Assembly: GCA_016712285.1 (NCBI GenBank)
Contig: JADJRK010000001.1
Coordinates: 310,001-374,000, forward strand
Reading direction: 5' to 3'
Length of the DNA: 64,000 bases
From: Planctomycetota bacterium
GTDB lineage: Bacteria; Planctomycetota; UBA8742; UBA2392
This document shows, piece after piece, positions 18,527-27,808 of the stretch (position 1 is the first letter of the stretch; each line of letters begins with the position of its first letter). A program made the position numbers and the translations under genes. Below the pieces are notes generated by a model, which was given only the letters and a program-made list of their open reading frames with translations, did not search any database and had not been told where the DNA came from.

Positions 18527-21262
18527 CTACGCCATGCGTCTCAGTACCGTGTGCAGCACGCCGCCGTTGCGGTAGTACTCAATCTCGACGGTGTTGTTCA
18601 GCGCGCAGGTTACCTGGAACACCTTCGTTGAGCCGTCTTTGTGAGTGGCCGTGACGTTAATGCGCTGCTTGGGCGTGACGTCGTCGCCGATCTCGAAGTC
18701 AAACACTTCGTCGCCCTTCAAGCCAAGGCTGGCAGCGGTTTCGCCGGGCACGAAGGTCAGCGGCAATACGCCCATGCCGATCAGGTTGCTGCGGTGAATG
18801 CGCTCGAAGCTTTCGGCCAGCACGACGCGTATGCCCAGCAGCAGTGTGCCCTTGGCGGCCCAGTCGCGTGAACTGCCCATGCCGTAGTCTTTGCCCGCCA
18901 GCACCAGCAGCGGAATGCCCTCGGCCTGGTACGGCACGCTTGCTTCGTACACGTACTTCACTTTTCCATCCAGGAAGTCGGTGGTCCAGCCGCCCTCTGT
19001 GCCCGGGGCAAGCTGGTTCCGGATGCGCTTGTTGGCAAACGTGCCGCGCATCATCACTTCGTGGTTACCGCGGCGCGAACCGTAGCTGTTAAAGTCCTCC
19101 TTCGCGACTTCATTCTTCAGCAGGTACTGCCCTGCGGGCGTTTTGGGGTCAATCGCTCCGGCGGGGCTGATGTGGTCCGTGGTCACCGAATCCGCCAGCT
19201 TCAGCAGGCAGCGCGCGTTGCGAATCGGCTTGATCGGGTCGGGCTCGGGCTTCATGTCCTTGAAGAAGCTCGGCTCCTGGATGTAGGTGCTGTTCTTGTC
19301 CCACTTGTACAGTTCGCCGACAGGCGGCGTGATTTTCTGCCATTCCTCGCCGCCGCCCTTGAACACGTCTGCATAGCGCGCCATGAACTGCTCGCGCGTG
19401 ACGCAGTCGTGGATCGTCTTCTCGATTTCAGCCTGCGTGGGCCAAATGTCTTTCAGGTAGACGGGCTTGCCCTTCTGATCGTTGCCCAGCGGCTCTGTTG
19501 ACAGGTCAATATCCACGGTGCCGGCAATGGCGTACGCCACGACCAGCGGCGGGCTGGCCAGGTAGTTGGCCTTGACGTCGGCATGCACGCGGCCCTCGAA
19601 GTTGCGGTTGCCGCTCAACACGCTGGCGGCGACCAGGCTGTGCTCGCGAATCGCGTTGCCGATCGGGTCGGGTAGCGGGCCCGAGTTGCCGATGCAGGTC
19701 GTGCAGCCGTAACCCACAACGAAAAAGCCCAGCGCCTGCAGCGCCGGCGTCACGCCCGCCTTGTTCAGGTAGTCCGTCACGACCTGGCTGCCCGGGGCCA
19801 GGCTGGTTTTGACCCATGGTTTGCGCGTCAAGCCGCGCTCAACCGCCTTGCGGGCCAGCAGCCCGGCGCCAAGCATCACGCCGGGGTTGCTGGTGTTGGT
19901 GCAACTCGTGATGGCGGCAATGACTACGGCGCCATGCGTAAGCGCAAAGCTCTTGCCATTGAAGTTGACCGGCACCCCGGCTTCCTCGGTCAGCGTCTGT
20001 GCGTTGCTGCTTGTTTGCGTTGCAGCCGCCGCGCCGCCTTCGTCGGCCATGGAGCCCTTGTTGACCGCAGCGGCTGCAGTGCGAATGCCAAAGCTGTCGG
20101 CAAGGTCCTTGTGCCACTGGGACTTCATCGATGTGAGGTCAATCCGGTCCTGCGGGCGCTTGGGCCCCGCCAATGCGGGTGTCACTTCGGCCAGGTTGAG
20201 CTGCAACTCGGCGCTGTAGTGCGTCTTGCGTGAGCCGTCGCGCCACAGGCCTTGTTCGCGGCAATAAATCTCGACGGTGCTGATCAACTCGTCGCTGCGG
20301 CCGGACAGCGCCATGTAGTCGAGCGTGAGTTGATCGACGGGAAAGAATCCGCAGGTCGCGCCATACTCGGGCGCCATGTTGGCGATCGTCGCGCGAGTGG
20401 CCAGCGGCATGGTGTCCAGGCCGTCGCCGAAGAATTCGACAAACTTGTCCACGACGCCGTGCGCCCGCAGCATCTGCGTCACGCGCAGAACTAGGTCGGT
20501 GGCCGTTGCACCCTCCGGCAGTTTGCCGGTCAGCTTGAACCCGACCACCTGCGGCACCAGCATCGGGATCGGCTGGCCCAGCATCACGGCCTCGGCTTCA
20601 ATGCCTCCGACGCCCCAGCCCAGCACGCCCAGGCCGTTGATCATGGTGGTGTGACTGTCGGTGCCGACCACGCTGTCCGGGAACAGCACGCCGTCGCGTT
20701 CCCAGACTACCTTGGCCAGGTACTCAAGGTTCACCTGGTGCACGATGCCCGTCGCCGGCGGCACGGTGCGGAAGTTGTCAAACGCGGTTTGGCCCCACTT
20801 GAGGAACTCATAGCGCTCGCGGTTGCGCGTGAACTCCATGTGACTGTTCTCGGCAAGGGCGCCGGGCGTGCCGAACACATCCACCTGCACGCTATGGTCG
20901 ATTACCAGGTCGCAGGGCACCAGCGGGTTTACCTTGCGCGGGTCGCCGCCCATGCGGCGCATCGCGGCACGCATCGCGGCCAGGTCAACGACACAGGGCA
21001 CGCCCGTGAAGTCCTGCAGCACCACGCGGCCGGGCATGAAGTTGATTTCGGTGTCGCCGACCGTGCGCGCGTCATAGGCGGCCAGCGCGTTCACTTGCTC
21101 TTCTGTGATGGCGGCGCCGTCAAGGTTGCGCAGCGCGGCTTCCAGCAGCACCTTGATGGAGTATGGAAGCGTCTCGGCGCCTTTGAGGGTATCGAGTCGA
21201 TAGATGGTCTTGCGGCCCAGAGGCGTGTCGATTTCTGCGCGGGCGGTGTCCCGGATCGTCAT
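18527..21262 (-). CDS. acnA: Aconitate hydratase A
   Basis: TCA-cycle enzyme interconverting citrate and isocitrate through a 4Fe-4S cluster, 911 residues, the usual AcnA length. Hallmarks are VVGTDSHTTMINGLGVLGWGVGG, the first cluster cysteine in AITSCTNTSNP, the CxxC pair in GYGCTTCIGNSGPL, and the swivelling C-terminal domain with YGSRRGNHEVMMRGTFAN and GMGSSRDWAAKG. AGGAGA lies a few bases before ATG 21262. A bacterial IRP-like RNA-binding role is possible for this type, but there is no evidence here. It is divergent from a small TPR gene. Confidence 0.96.
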   Translation of the reverse strand: MTIRDTARAEIDTPLGRKTIYRLDTLKGAETLPYSIKVLLEAALRNLDGAAITEEQVNALAAYDARTVGDTEINFMPGRVVLQDFTGVPCVVDLAAMRAAMRRMGGDPRKVNPLVPCDLVIDHSVQVDVFGTPGALAENSHMEFTRNRERYEFLKWGQTAFDNFRTVPPATGIVHQVNLEYLAKVVWERDGVLFPDSVVGTDSHTTMINGLGVLGWGVGGIEAEAVMLGQPIPMLVPQVVGFKLTGKLPEGATATDLVLRVTQMLRAHGVVDKFVEFFGDGLDTMPLATRATIANMAPEYGATCGFFPVDQLTLDYMALSGRSDELISTVEIYCREQGLWRDGSRKTHYSAELQLNLAEVTPALAGPKRPQDRIDLTSMKSQWHKDLADSFGIRTAAAAVNKGSMADEGGAAAATQTSSNAQTLTEEAGVPVNFNGKSFALTHGAVVIAAITSCTNTSNPGVMLGAGLLARKAVERGLTRKPWVKTSLAPGSQVVTDYLNKAGVTPALQALGFFVVGYGCTTCIGNSGPLPDPIGNAIREHSLVAASVLSGNRNFEGRVHADVKANYLASPPLVVAYAIAGTVDIDLSTEPLGNDQKGKPVYLKDIWPTQAEIEKTIHDCVTREQFMARYADVFKGGGEEWQKITPPVGELYKWDKNSTYIQEPSFFKDMKPEPDPIKPIRNARCLLKLADSVTTDHISPAGAIDPKTPAGQYLLKNEVAKEDFNSYGSRRGNHEVMMRGTFANKRIRNQLAPGTEGGWTTDFLDGKVKYVYEASVPYQAEGIPLLVLAGKDYGMGSSRDWAAKGTLLLGIRVVLAESFERIHRSNLIGMGVLPLTFVPGETAASLGLKGDEVFDFEIGDDVTPKQRINVTATHKDGSTKVFQVTCALNNTVEIEYYRNGGVLHTVLRRMA

Positions 21263-21372
21263 GTTGGTTCTCCTGCTTTTGCCTACACCTGCGAGGGCTT
21301 TGGGGCAAGAGGCGGCGAACGCTGTTGAGTGTTCAGGCCAAGTCCAGACACGTATCGGCCCGAGTGCATCAT

Positions 21373-21392
21373 AGCCGGGCTCCGGCCCGGCT
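21373..21392. repeat. Short GC-rich palindrome in the acnA upstream region
   Basis: AGCCGGGC (21373-21380), loop TCCG, GCCCGGCT (21385-21392): an 8-bp perfect stem. It lies between the divergent starts of acnA and the TPR gene. The TCC-containing loop is like those in the two large nested palindromes elsewhere in the window. Confidence 0.5.
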
Positions 21393-21478
21393 CTATGGCC
21401 GGTCCCGGGCCGACGGCATAAGTTCTCACGAATCCTGAACTTGCAGCGCCGGCATGGGCCATGATATGGTGTCGCCCC

Positions 21479-21889
21479 ATGCAGAAGCCGTTGGACAGCT
21501 ACGAGAGAATCGCGCTCGAGTTTGAGGCGTCGGTCTACGAAACCGGCCGAAGCCTGTTTCCCGGCAATACCCGGGTGCTCGATTCACTTGCCATAAGTCG
21601 CTGCGCACTCGGGCGATACAACCAGGCTTTGCAGACACTGGATGAACTGATTGACCTGCAGCCGGGCAACCCGCGATTTCTTTACAACCGCGCTTGCGTA
21701 CAGAGTTGCCTGGGCGAAACCGGCGGTGCCCTTGAGGACCTGCGCCGTGCCGTCGAGAGCGGGTTTGACGATTTCGAGTTCATGACCGGCGACCCCGACC
21801 TTGAGCCGTTGCGCGAGACAAGCCAGTTTCGCGAGTACCGCAAGCGCGCACTGATCCAGCGCATGACCAAGACCGGGCCGGTACTCTAG
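21479..21889 (+). CDS. Small TPR-repeat protein
   Basis: Protein of 136 residues with no signal peptide, built from tetratricopeptide-type helix pairs: the LAISRCALGRYNQALQTLDELIDLQPGNPRFLYNRACVQ region contains one clear repeat, followed by a partial one. It ends with DPDLEPLRETSQFREYRKRA, a C-terminal pattern common in TPR proteins. ATG 21479 follows a non-coding stretch. It is upstream of purL on the same strand, 86 bases apart. Probably a protein-protein adaptor; the partner is unknown. Confidence 0.7.
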   Translation: MQKPLDSYERIALEFEASVYETGRSLFPGNTRVLDSLAISRCALGRYNQALQTLDELIDLQPGNPRFLYNRACVQSCLGETGGALEDLRRAVESGFDDFEFMTGDPDLEPLRETSQFREYRKRALIQRMTKTGPVL

Positions 21890-21975
21890 CCGCTTGATTC
21901 CGACAGCTTCCCACACAGCAATCCACGCAATTGCCGCGCGGCGCGACGCCTGTATTGTCGCGCGCGAGGATTGCG

Positions 21976-24930
21976 ATGCTGTGGAAGATTCGACTGGTAC
22001 CGAGGTCCGGGGCACAAAGCCCCGAGTCGCTGCGTGTAGCGCGCACGCTGAACGATGCAGGCGTGAATGCGGCTGGCATCGTGCATCACCGCCTGTTCCT
22101 GATCGAGGGCGAGCTTGACCGCGAGACCGCGCTGCGGATTGGCGGCACGCTGCTCGCTGACCCGGTGCTCGAGATCGCCGAAGTCTATGAGGGCACACAG
22201 GCTGAGCCCCACGCCGAGCGCTTGTTTCATGTGATGCGCCGCACGGGCGTCATGGACCCGGTTGAAGCGTCGCTGACGCGCGCGCTGCGCGATATTGGCG
22301 TCAATCCAACGGGCGTCAAATCCGCCGACCAGTACCTGTTCGCCGATAAGCCCAGCGCGCAGGATCTGAGCAAAGCCGCGCCGGCACTCGGCAACATCGT
22401 CGTGGACGAGTCCCACGCAGGCGCGCTGAAGCTGGAAGCATTGCCGCGGGGCCGCAAACACGAGTTCGAACGAGTCGAAGTGGCGGTGCGGGCGTTTGAC
22501 GACGCGCACCTGTCGCGGGTGAATGCCGAGCATCGCCTCGCACTGAACATTGAAGAGATGCGCGCGATACGCAAGTATTTTGAAGACGCGGGGCGCGAGC
22601 CCACCGACGTTGAGTTGCAGACGATCGCGCAGACATGGTCCGAGCATTGCAAGCACAAGACGCTCACGGGCATGGTGCATTACCGCGAGCGCGGCCCGGG
22701 CAACGCCGACGAGCTTGAAGCCGACAGCCTGTTTGAACTCGGCGACATGCCCTTGGATGGCAAGATTGACAACCTGCTGAAAGCCACCATCAAGCGCGCA
22801 ACCGACGAACTTGCCAGGCCGTGGTGCCTGAGTGTGTTCGTGGATAACGCAGGCGTGATCGGCTTCGACGAGCACGACGCCATCTGCTTCAAGGTCGAGA
22901 CGCACAATCACCCCAGCGCCATTGAGCCATACGGCGGCGCGGGCACCGGCATCGGCGGCGTGATACGCGACATCATGGGCACGGGCCTTGGCGCGCGGCC
23001 TGTGATGAACACCGACGTGTTCTGCTTCGGGCCGCCGAACCTGCCGGCTGACCATGTGCACCGCGGCGCCATGCACCCGCGCAAGATCATGCGCGGGGTC
23101 GTCAGCGGTGTGCGCGATTACGGCAACCGCATGGGCATCCCGACCACGAACGGCAGCGTGCACTTTGACGCGCGCTACACCGGCAACCCGCTGGTGTATG
23201 CCGGCAGCGTCGGCTTCATCCCGCGCGACAAGATTGCCAAGGCAGCCAAGGCGGGCGACCACATCATCGTGGTCGGCGGGCGCACGGGCCGCGACGGCAT
23301 CGGCGGTGCGACGTTCAGCAGCGTCGAGCTGACAAGCAAAAGCGAGGTCGTTTCCAGCGGCGCGGTGCAGATCGGCAACGCGATCCAGGAACAGATGGTG
23401 CTCGAGACGCTGCTGAAGGCGCGCGACCTGCACCTGTATCACGCGGTCACCGATTGCGGCGCCGGCGGCTTGAGCTCGGCGGTGGGGGAAATGGGCGAGC
23501 AACTGGGCGCCCACGTCGAGTTGTCGCGTGTGCCACTCAAGTACGAGGGCCTGAGCTGCCTTGAGGTCTGGATCAGCGAGGCGCAGGAGCGCATGGTCGT
23601 TGCCGTGGCGCCGCACAAGGTGGACGACATTCTGCGGCTCTTCAGCGACGAAGATGTTGAGGCAACCGATATCGGCGTCTTTGGCAACAACGGGCGTCTG
23701 CACCTGGATTGGCACGGCCAGCGTGTGTGCGACCTGTCGATGGAATTCATGCACGACGGCATGCCGCGCGTCGAACGCGAAGCCGTCTACGAGGCGCCCA
23801 GGCGCCACGTGCCGCAGGGCGACGCCAAGGCCGGCCCGATGGATGTCCTGAGCGCGATCCTGGCCAGCCCGAATGTGTGCAGCAAAGAGTGGATCGTGCG
23901 CCAGTATGACCATGAAGTGCAGGCGGGCAGCGCGATCAAGCCGTTCACCGGCCCCGGCCGCGACGGGCCCAGCGACGGCTGCGCCGTGGTGCCCAAGCCG
24001 GGCGGCCAAGACGCGATTGTAGTGAGCAACGGACTCAACACGCGCTATGGCGATGTGGACCCGTACTGGATGGCGCAAAGCAACATCGACGAGGCGCTGC
24101 GGAATTATGTCGCCACGGGCGGCGACATCGACCACTGCGCGATCCTGGACAACTTTTCATGGGGCAACTGCAACAAGCCCGATCGCATGGGCGCCATGGT
24201 GCGCGCATGCTATGGCGCGCTGCACGCCGCGCGCGCATACGGCACACCGTTCATCAGCGGCAAGGACAGCCTGAACAACGAGTTCAAGACGGACGCCGGC
24301 GTCAGCATTGCCATTCCGCACACGCTGCTGATTTCTGCCATTGGCAAAGCCGTCAGCATCGACGCACTCACCACCAGCGACCTGAAGAAGCCCGGCAACA
24401 AGCTGTTGCTGGCCGGCTTCACGGCGCGCGAGTTCGCGGGCTCGCACCATGAGTTGATCACGGGCCTTGCCGGCGATCTGCCGCCGCGAGTCGACGCGGC
24501 GCTTGCGCTGCGACTGTACCGGGCAATCAACGCCGCCCAGCGCGCAGGGCTTGTTGCCAGCGCGCACGATTGCAGCGAGGGCGGGCTTGCGGTTGCACTG
24601 GCCGAGATGTGCATCGGCGGCCGCCTCGGCGCCAAAGTACGACTGCGCCAGGAGATGGCGGCCACGGATGCCGACATCGACGACACCGTTCTGCTGTTCG
24701 CGGAAAGCAACAGCCGCCTGGTCCTTGAGATTGCGCCGCAGCATGAGGCCGCGGTGTTTGAGTTGTTCGCCGGCCTGCCGCTGTTTGAGCTGGGCGAGGT
24801 TGTTTCAGGCCAGCGCCTGCAGGTGGAGGGGCTTCAAGGCACCGTGCCGATCGATGCTGACGTCGCCGAGCTGCGCGACACATGGCGGCAGCCGATCTAC
24901 GCGGCTTTCGGCGAAACCGCGCCGGGGTGA
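21976..24930 (+). CDS. purL: Phosphoribosylformylglycinamidine synthase, PurS-PurL fusion
   Basis: Purine-synthesis enzyme that converts FGAR to FGAM using ATP and ammonia. The protein is 984 residues. The first 80 or so residues (MLWKIRLVPRSG... LLADPVLEIAEVYE) look like PurS, the small structural subunit, here fused to PurL. The PurL part shows TWSEHCKHKTLTG, FKVETHNHPSAIEPYGGA, TDCGAGGLSSAVGEMG and a second AIR-synthase half with GKDSLNNEF and HDCSEGGLAVALAEM. No glutaminase domain is present, so a separate PurQ must supply ammonia; it is not in the window. ATG 21976 is preferred because GAGG lies just upstream. Confidence 0.92.
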   Translation: MLWKIRLVPRSGAQSPESLRVARTLNDAGVNAAGIVHHRLFLIEGELDRETALRIGGTLLADPVLEIAEVYEGTQAEPHAERLFHVMRRTGVMDPVEASLTRALRDIGVNPTGVKSADQYLFADKPSAQDLSKAAPALGNIVVDESHAGALKLEALPRGRKHEFERVEVAVRAFDDAHLSRVNAEHRLALNIEEMRAIRKYFEDAGREPTDVELQTIAQTWSEHCKHKTLTGMVHYRERGPGNADELEADSLFELGDMPLDGKIDNLLKATIKRATDELARPWCLSVFVDNAGVIGFDEHDAICFKVETHNHPSAIEPYGGAGTGIGGVIRDIMGTGLGARPVMNTDVFCFGPPNLPADHVHRGAMHPRKIMRGVVSGVRDYGNRMGIPTTNGSVHFDARYTGNPLVYAGSVGFIPRDKIAKAAKAGDHIIVVGGRTGRDGIGGATFSSVELTSKSEVVSSGAVQIGNAIQEQMVLETLLKARDLHLYHAVTDCGAGGLSSAVGEMGEQLGAHVELSRVPLKYEGLSCLEVWISEAQERMVVAVAPHKVDDILRLFSDEDVEATDIGVFGNNGRLHLDWHGQRVCDLSMEFMHDGMPRVEREAVYEAPRRHVPQGDAKAGPMDVLSAILASPNVCSKEWIVRQYDHEVQAGSAIKPFTGPGRDGPSDGCAVVPKPGGQDAIVVSNGLNTRYGDVDPYWMAQSNIDEALRNYVATGGDIDHCAILDNFSWGNCNKPDRMGAMVRACYGALHAARAYGTPFISGKDSLNNEFKTDAGVSIAIPHTLLISAIGKAVSIDALTTSDLKKPGNKLLLAGFTAREFAGSHHELITGLAGDLPPRVDAALALRLYRAINAAQRAGLVASAHDCSEGGLAVALAEMCIGGRLGAKVRLRQEMAATDADIDDTVLLFAESNSRLVLEIAPQHEAAVFELFAGLPLFELGEVVSGQRLQVEGLQGTVPIDADVAELRDTWRQPIYAAFGETAPG

Positions 24931-24946
24931 ATGGCAATTTGACAGC

Positions 24947-25036
24947 GGGCAATGAACAATTGGCTATGCACTTCGCGAACAGGGTTGCCATGTCAGACAG
25001 GCGTCATTGAACATTGTCGTTTGCTCATTGTTCATT
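24947..25036. repeat. Inverted repeat in the purL downstream spacer
   Basis: ATGAACAAT (24952-24960) is perfectly inverted as ATTGTTCAT (25027-25035), and the match extends with one mismatch to GGGCAATGAACAAT / ATTGTTCATTCCC. The sequence GGGCAATGAACAATTGG is also close to one at 15404-15419 (GGGCAATGGAAATTGG). It could be a weak terminator or a dispersed intergenic repeat. Confidence 0.45.
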
Positions 25037-25045
25037 CCCGGAACT

Positions 25046-26284
25046 ATGCCCCACACACCGCAAACCGCTGTTGTTCGCCTGCTGCAGGGCCTCACGGATG
25101 CGCGCAACATTGCGCCGGGTGATCGTGTTGGCATCAAGCCTGACCTGGTTGTTCTGGGGCCGCGTGACGGTCTTGCGGCCCTGCGGGCGTTTCGCGTGGC
25201 GGGCGGCGACAAGGTGGCCGACCCCGCGCGCGTGCTGCTGTTTGTAGACGACAATCTGCCTGCGCCCGATGCGGCGGCTGCAGCGCGGCGCGCGCAACTA
25301 CACGAGGCCGCAAGGCAGGCGGGCATCACGCGCGTGTTGCCGCTGGCCGGTTGCGAGGCTGCCCACCTGCTGGAAGCCGGCTTGATCGTGCCCGGCGAGT
25401 GTGCGGTTTCGGGCCTGCCCGAGATCGCGGCACTGGGCGGCATCGGCGCGCTGGGCTTGCGCGCAACGCCCCGTGATATGGCAGCGCTGCTTGCCGGGAT
25501 GCCGTTGGCGATCACGGTGCCGGATGCGATTCGCGTGAACATCAATGGCAAACCGCAAGCGGGCGTGGGCGGCTTTGACCTGTTCTTTGCCCTGCGCCGC
25601 GAGCTGGGCCGCGCGCGCATGGCCGGCAGAGTTGTCGAAGTCTCGGGCGAGCTTGCCCTTCACGAACGCACGGCGTTTGCCATGTACGCAAGCCACGGCG
25701 GCTTGCTCGGCGCGCTGTGGCTGCTGGATCGTGCGGCTGTGCAGGAGCTGAACCAGCGCGTCACGCGCAAGTACGCAACTCTAGAGCCTGAGCCGGGCGC
25801 GGCTTGGGCGCACAATCACGCCATGGACGCGGCGCATGTGCCGATGGCTGCGCTTCCGCCGCTGGGCGAGCTTGCCAGCGTGCCGATCGGCGAGGCGGCA
25901 GGCGAAAGCGCGTCGCTGGTGGTGATTCGCGGCGGGTTGCCGGCCATGCGCGTCGCCGCGGAAATGATCAAGGCCCGCAAACTGTCACCCGGCGTGCGTT
26001 GCGTGGTGGTGCCGGATTCGCCTGAGGTCTACGCGGCGGCGCTGGCGCAAGACCTGTTCGGGTATCTGCTCGATGCCGGCGTTGAGCTGCATCCGCCGGG
26101 CACAGCCACTCCATTCGGCGCCGGCGTGATCAACGGCGTGACCGCCGCGCGGGAACAGTGGCGCGTCGGCGTGACCGCAGCCGTCGCAGCGGCGTGCGCA
26201 GGCGCGTTGATTCACCCCGAGCGGCTGGACGCACAGCCGCAGCGCGACAGCAAGCTGTCAGCGCGGCGGCCTGCGTCGGGTTGA
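25046..26284 (+). CDS. Aconitase/isopropylmalate-dehydratase-fold protein lacking the Fe-S cysteines
   Basis: Protein of 412 residues. Its order of motifs follows the large subunit of 3-isopropylmalate dehydratase/aconitase: GDRVGIKPDLVVLG, VLLFVDDNLPAPD (usual VPDHxxPA), an AGCEAAHLLEAGLIVPGE segment (usual GIxHxLLPExGLVxPG), then GGIGALGLRATPRDMAALLAG (usual GALGAFATGVGSTDMAAAMATG). The HTC cysteine and the CxxC pair that bind the cluster are absent, and no small subunit follows. I infer a degenerate paralogue, catalytically different or regulatory. The start MPHTPQTAVVRLL was chosen after the inverted repeat. It sits between purL and a convergent lipoprotein gene. Confidence 0.6.
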   Translation: MPHTPQTAVVRLLQGLTDARNIAPGDRVGIKPDLVVLGPRDGLAALRAFRVAGGDKVADPARVLLFVDDNLPAPDAAAAARRAQLHEAARQAGITRVLPLAGCEAAHLLEAGLIVPGECAVSGLPEIAALGGIGALGLRATPRDMAALLAGMPLAITVPDAIRVNINGKPQAGVGGFDLFFALRRELGRARMAGRVVEVSGELALHERTAFAMYASHGGLLGALWLLDRAAVQELNQRVTRKYATLEPEPGAAWAHNHAMDAAHVPMAALPPLGELASVPIGEAAGESASLVVIRGGLPAMRVAAEMIKARKLSPGVRCVVVPDSPEVYAAALAQDLFGYLLDAGVELHPPGTATPFGAGVINGVTAAREQWRVGVTAAVAAACAGALIHPERLDAQPQRDSKLSARRPASG

Positions 26285-26285
26285 G

Positions 26286-26849
26286 TTACTCCTGCCGGTC
26301 GATCAGCCAGGCAAGGTCGCGGCCCACACGCTCATGGGCGACCTTGATGCGGCCTTCGTACGAGAAGCGGTCGGGACCTTCCGTGGTGCCCCCGCTTTCG
26401 ACGCTGCCGCGAAACATCACGTTGCCGGATTTCGCATCTTTGATCGTGACGATGCCGATGATGTTGCCCGGGTGCTTGTAGAAGAATGCGTACGTGCCCA
26501 GGTTCATGCTCGTGACGGTCAACTCAATCACGGCACCTTCCTTGGCTTCGGCGCCGGGGCCCAGCGCGTAGACTGCCTTGGCGGCGTCGGCGGTGCGGGT
26601 GTTGAGCGCGCTGCTCCATTCGCCGTGCTTGATCGGCCAATCCGAATCCGAAATCTCCCACTCGGGGTTGCGGTCGAAGTCGTAGGTGACCGGCTTGACG
26701 TGAAATGCCGAAGCCGAGCGCAGAGCCGCAGCGTCGTCGATCTCAGGCTTGATCACACGAAGCCCGCCGCCGCAGCCGGCGAGCAAACCGACCAGTGCCA
26801 AGCAGGACACAACCGCGCACACGCGGCTTGCAACGAACGTCGAGAACAT
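26286..26849 (-). CDS. Lipoprotein of unknown function
   Basis: Exported lipoprotein of 187 residues. The signal peptide starting at ATG 26849 ends in the lipobox LLAGC, followed by GGGLRVIKPE. The mature part is about 160 residues of mixed alpha/beta with YDFDRNPEWEISDSDWPIKHGEWSSAL and a C-terminal GRDLAWLIDRQE; the pattern is like small lipoproteins of the DUF4136 kind, but I cannot assign a family. A GGGG box precedes the start. Stop codons of this gene and the previous plus-strand gene are one base apart. Confidence 0.7.
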   Translation of the reverse strand: MFSTFVASRVCAVVSCLALVGLLAGCGGGLRVIKPEIDDAAALRSASAFHVKPVTYDFDRNPEWEISDSDWPIKHGEWSSALNTRTADAAKAVYALGPGAEAKEGAVIELTVTSMNLGTYAFFYKHPGNIIGIVTIKDAKSGNVMFRGSVESGGTTEGPDRFSYEGRIKVAHERVGRDLAWLIDRQE

Positions 26850-26925
26850 GGTTACCCCCGTGATTTGGCCCGGCAGCAGTCTGAGCCTACGCGAGATGAA
26901 TGTCAAAGGCCGTCCGTGGCCAGAA

Positions 26926-27777
26926 TCACCACTTATAGAAGCCCTGGCCGGACTTCTTGCCGAGCTTTCCTACTGCGACCATGTTTCGCATCAGTTCGGG
27001 GGCGTTGAACACTTCGCTGCCCAGTTCCTTGTGCAGGTAGTCGGCGATGTTCAACCTCACATCCAGCCCCACGAGGTCGGTCAGGCGCAGCGGGCCCATC
27101 GGGTGCGCGTAGCCCAGCGTCATCGCCTTGTCGATATCCTCGGCGCTTGCGACGCCCTGCTCGACCATGCGGATGGCTTCGAGGCCCAGACACACGCCAA
27201 GGCGGCTTGTGGCGAAGCCCGGGAAATCCTTGACCACGATGCAGTCTTTGCCCAGCTTCTCGCCGAACGCCTTGACAGCCGCCAGCGTGTCGTCGCCAGT
27301 GCCCGGCGCGATCACGATCTCCAGCAGCTTCATGATGTGCACTGGGTTAAAGAAATGCGTGCCGATGAAGCGCGCCGGCCGCTTGGTGACCGCCGCAAGT
27401 TTCGCGATGCTCAGGCTGCTGGTGTTACTGCCGAAGATGCATTCCGGCGCGCAGATTGCATCAAGCCGCGCGTACAGGTCCTGCTTGAGTTCAAGCTTCT
27501 CGGGCACGGCCTCGATCACCAGTTGCGCCGGCTGTGCCGCAGTTGACAGGTCAACAGTGCCGGTGATGTTGGCGAGAGTGGCGGCTTTCTGTTCGGCGCT
27601 GACCTTGCCCTTCTCGATGCCCTTGTCGAGGTTGGCGGTGATGCTCGCGATTCCGCGATCCACAAAGGCCTGTTGAATGTCAAACAGCGCGACTTTGAAC
27701 CCCGCCTGTGCAGCCACGTGCGCAATGCCATGGCCCATAGTCCCAGCACCAATCACAGCAATTCGTTCTATCGACAT
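26926..27777 (-). CDS. hbd: 3-hydroxybutyryl-CoA / 3-hydroxyacyl-CoA dehydrogenase
   Basis: NAD-dependent enzyme of 283 residues that oxidises 3-hydroxyacyl-CoA to 3-oxoacyl-CoA. The Rossmann motif is AVIGAGTMGHGIAHVAA; the catalytic His and its surroundings are GTHFFNPVHIMKLLEIV, with SNTSSLS for the conserved Asn/Ser. The C-terminal domain ends GKLGKKSGQGFYKW, standard for the stand-alone Hbd/PaaH type. GAGGGCG precedes ATG 27777. It is downstream of an enoyl-CoA hydratase on the same strand, with a repeat-rich spacer between, so both probably serve beta-oxidation or butanoate metabolism. Confidence 0.93.
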   Translation of the reverse strand: MSIERIAVIGAGTMGHGIAHVAAQAGFKVALFDIQQAFVDRGIASITANLDKGIEKGKVSAEQKAATLANITGTVDLSTAAQPAQLVIEAVPEKLELKQDLYARLDAICAPECIFGSNTSSLSIAKLAAVTKRPARFIGTHFFNPVHIMKLLEIVIAPGTGDDTLAAVKAFGEKLGKDCIVVKDFPGFATSRLGVCLGLEAIRMVEQGVASAEDIDKAMTLGYAHPMGPLRLTDLVGLDVRLNIADYLHKELGSEVFNAPELMRNMVAVGKLGKKSGQGFYKW

Positions 27778-27808
27778 GTTCGCCCTCAAAAAAACTGCCA
27801 CACGCGAC

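Noticed and set aside
25046..26284. Functional LeuC
   Set aside because: Cluster cysteines and a LeuD partner are missing.
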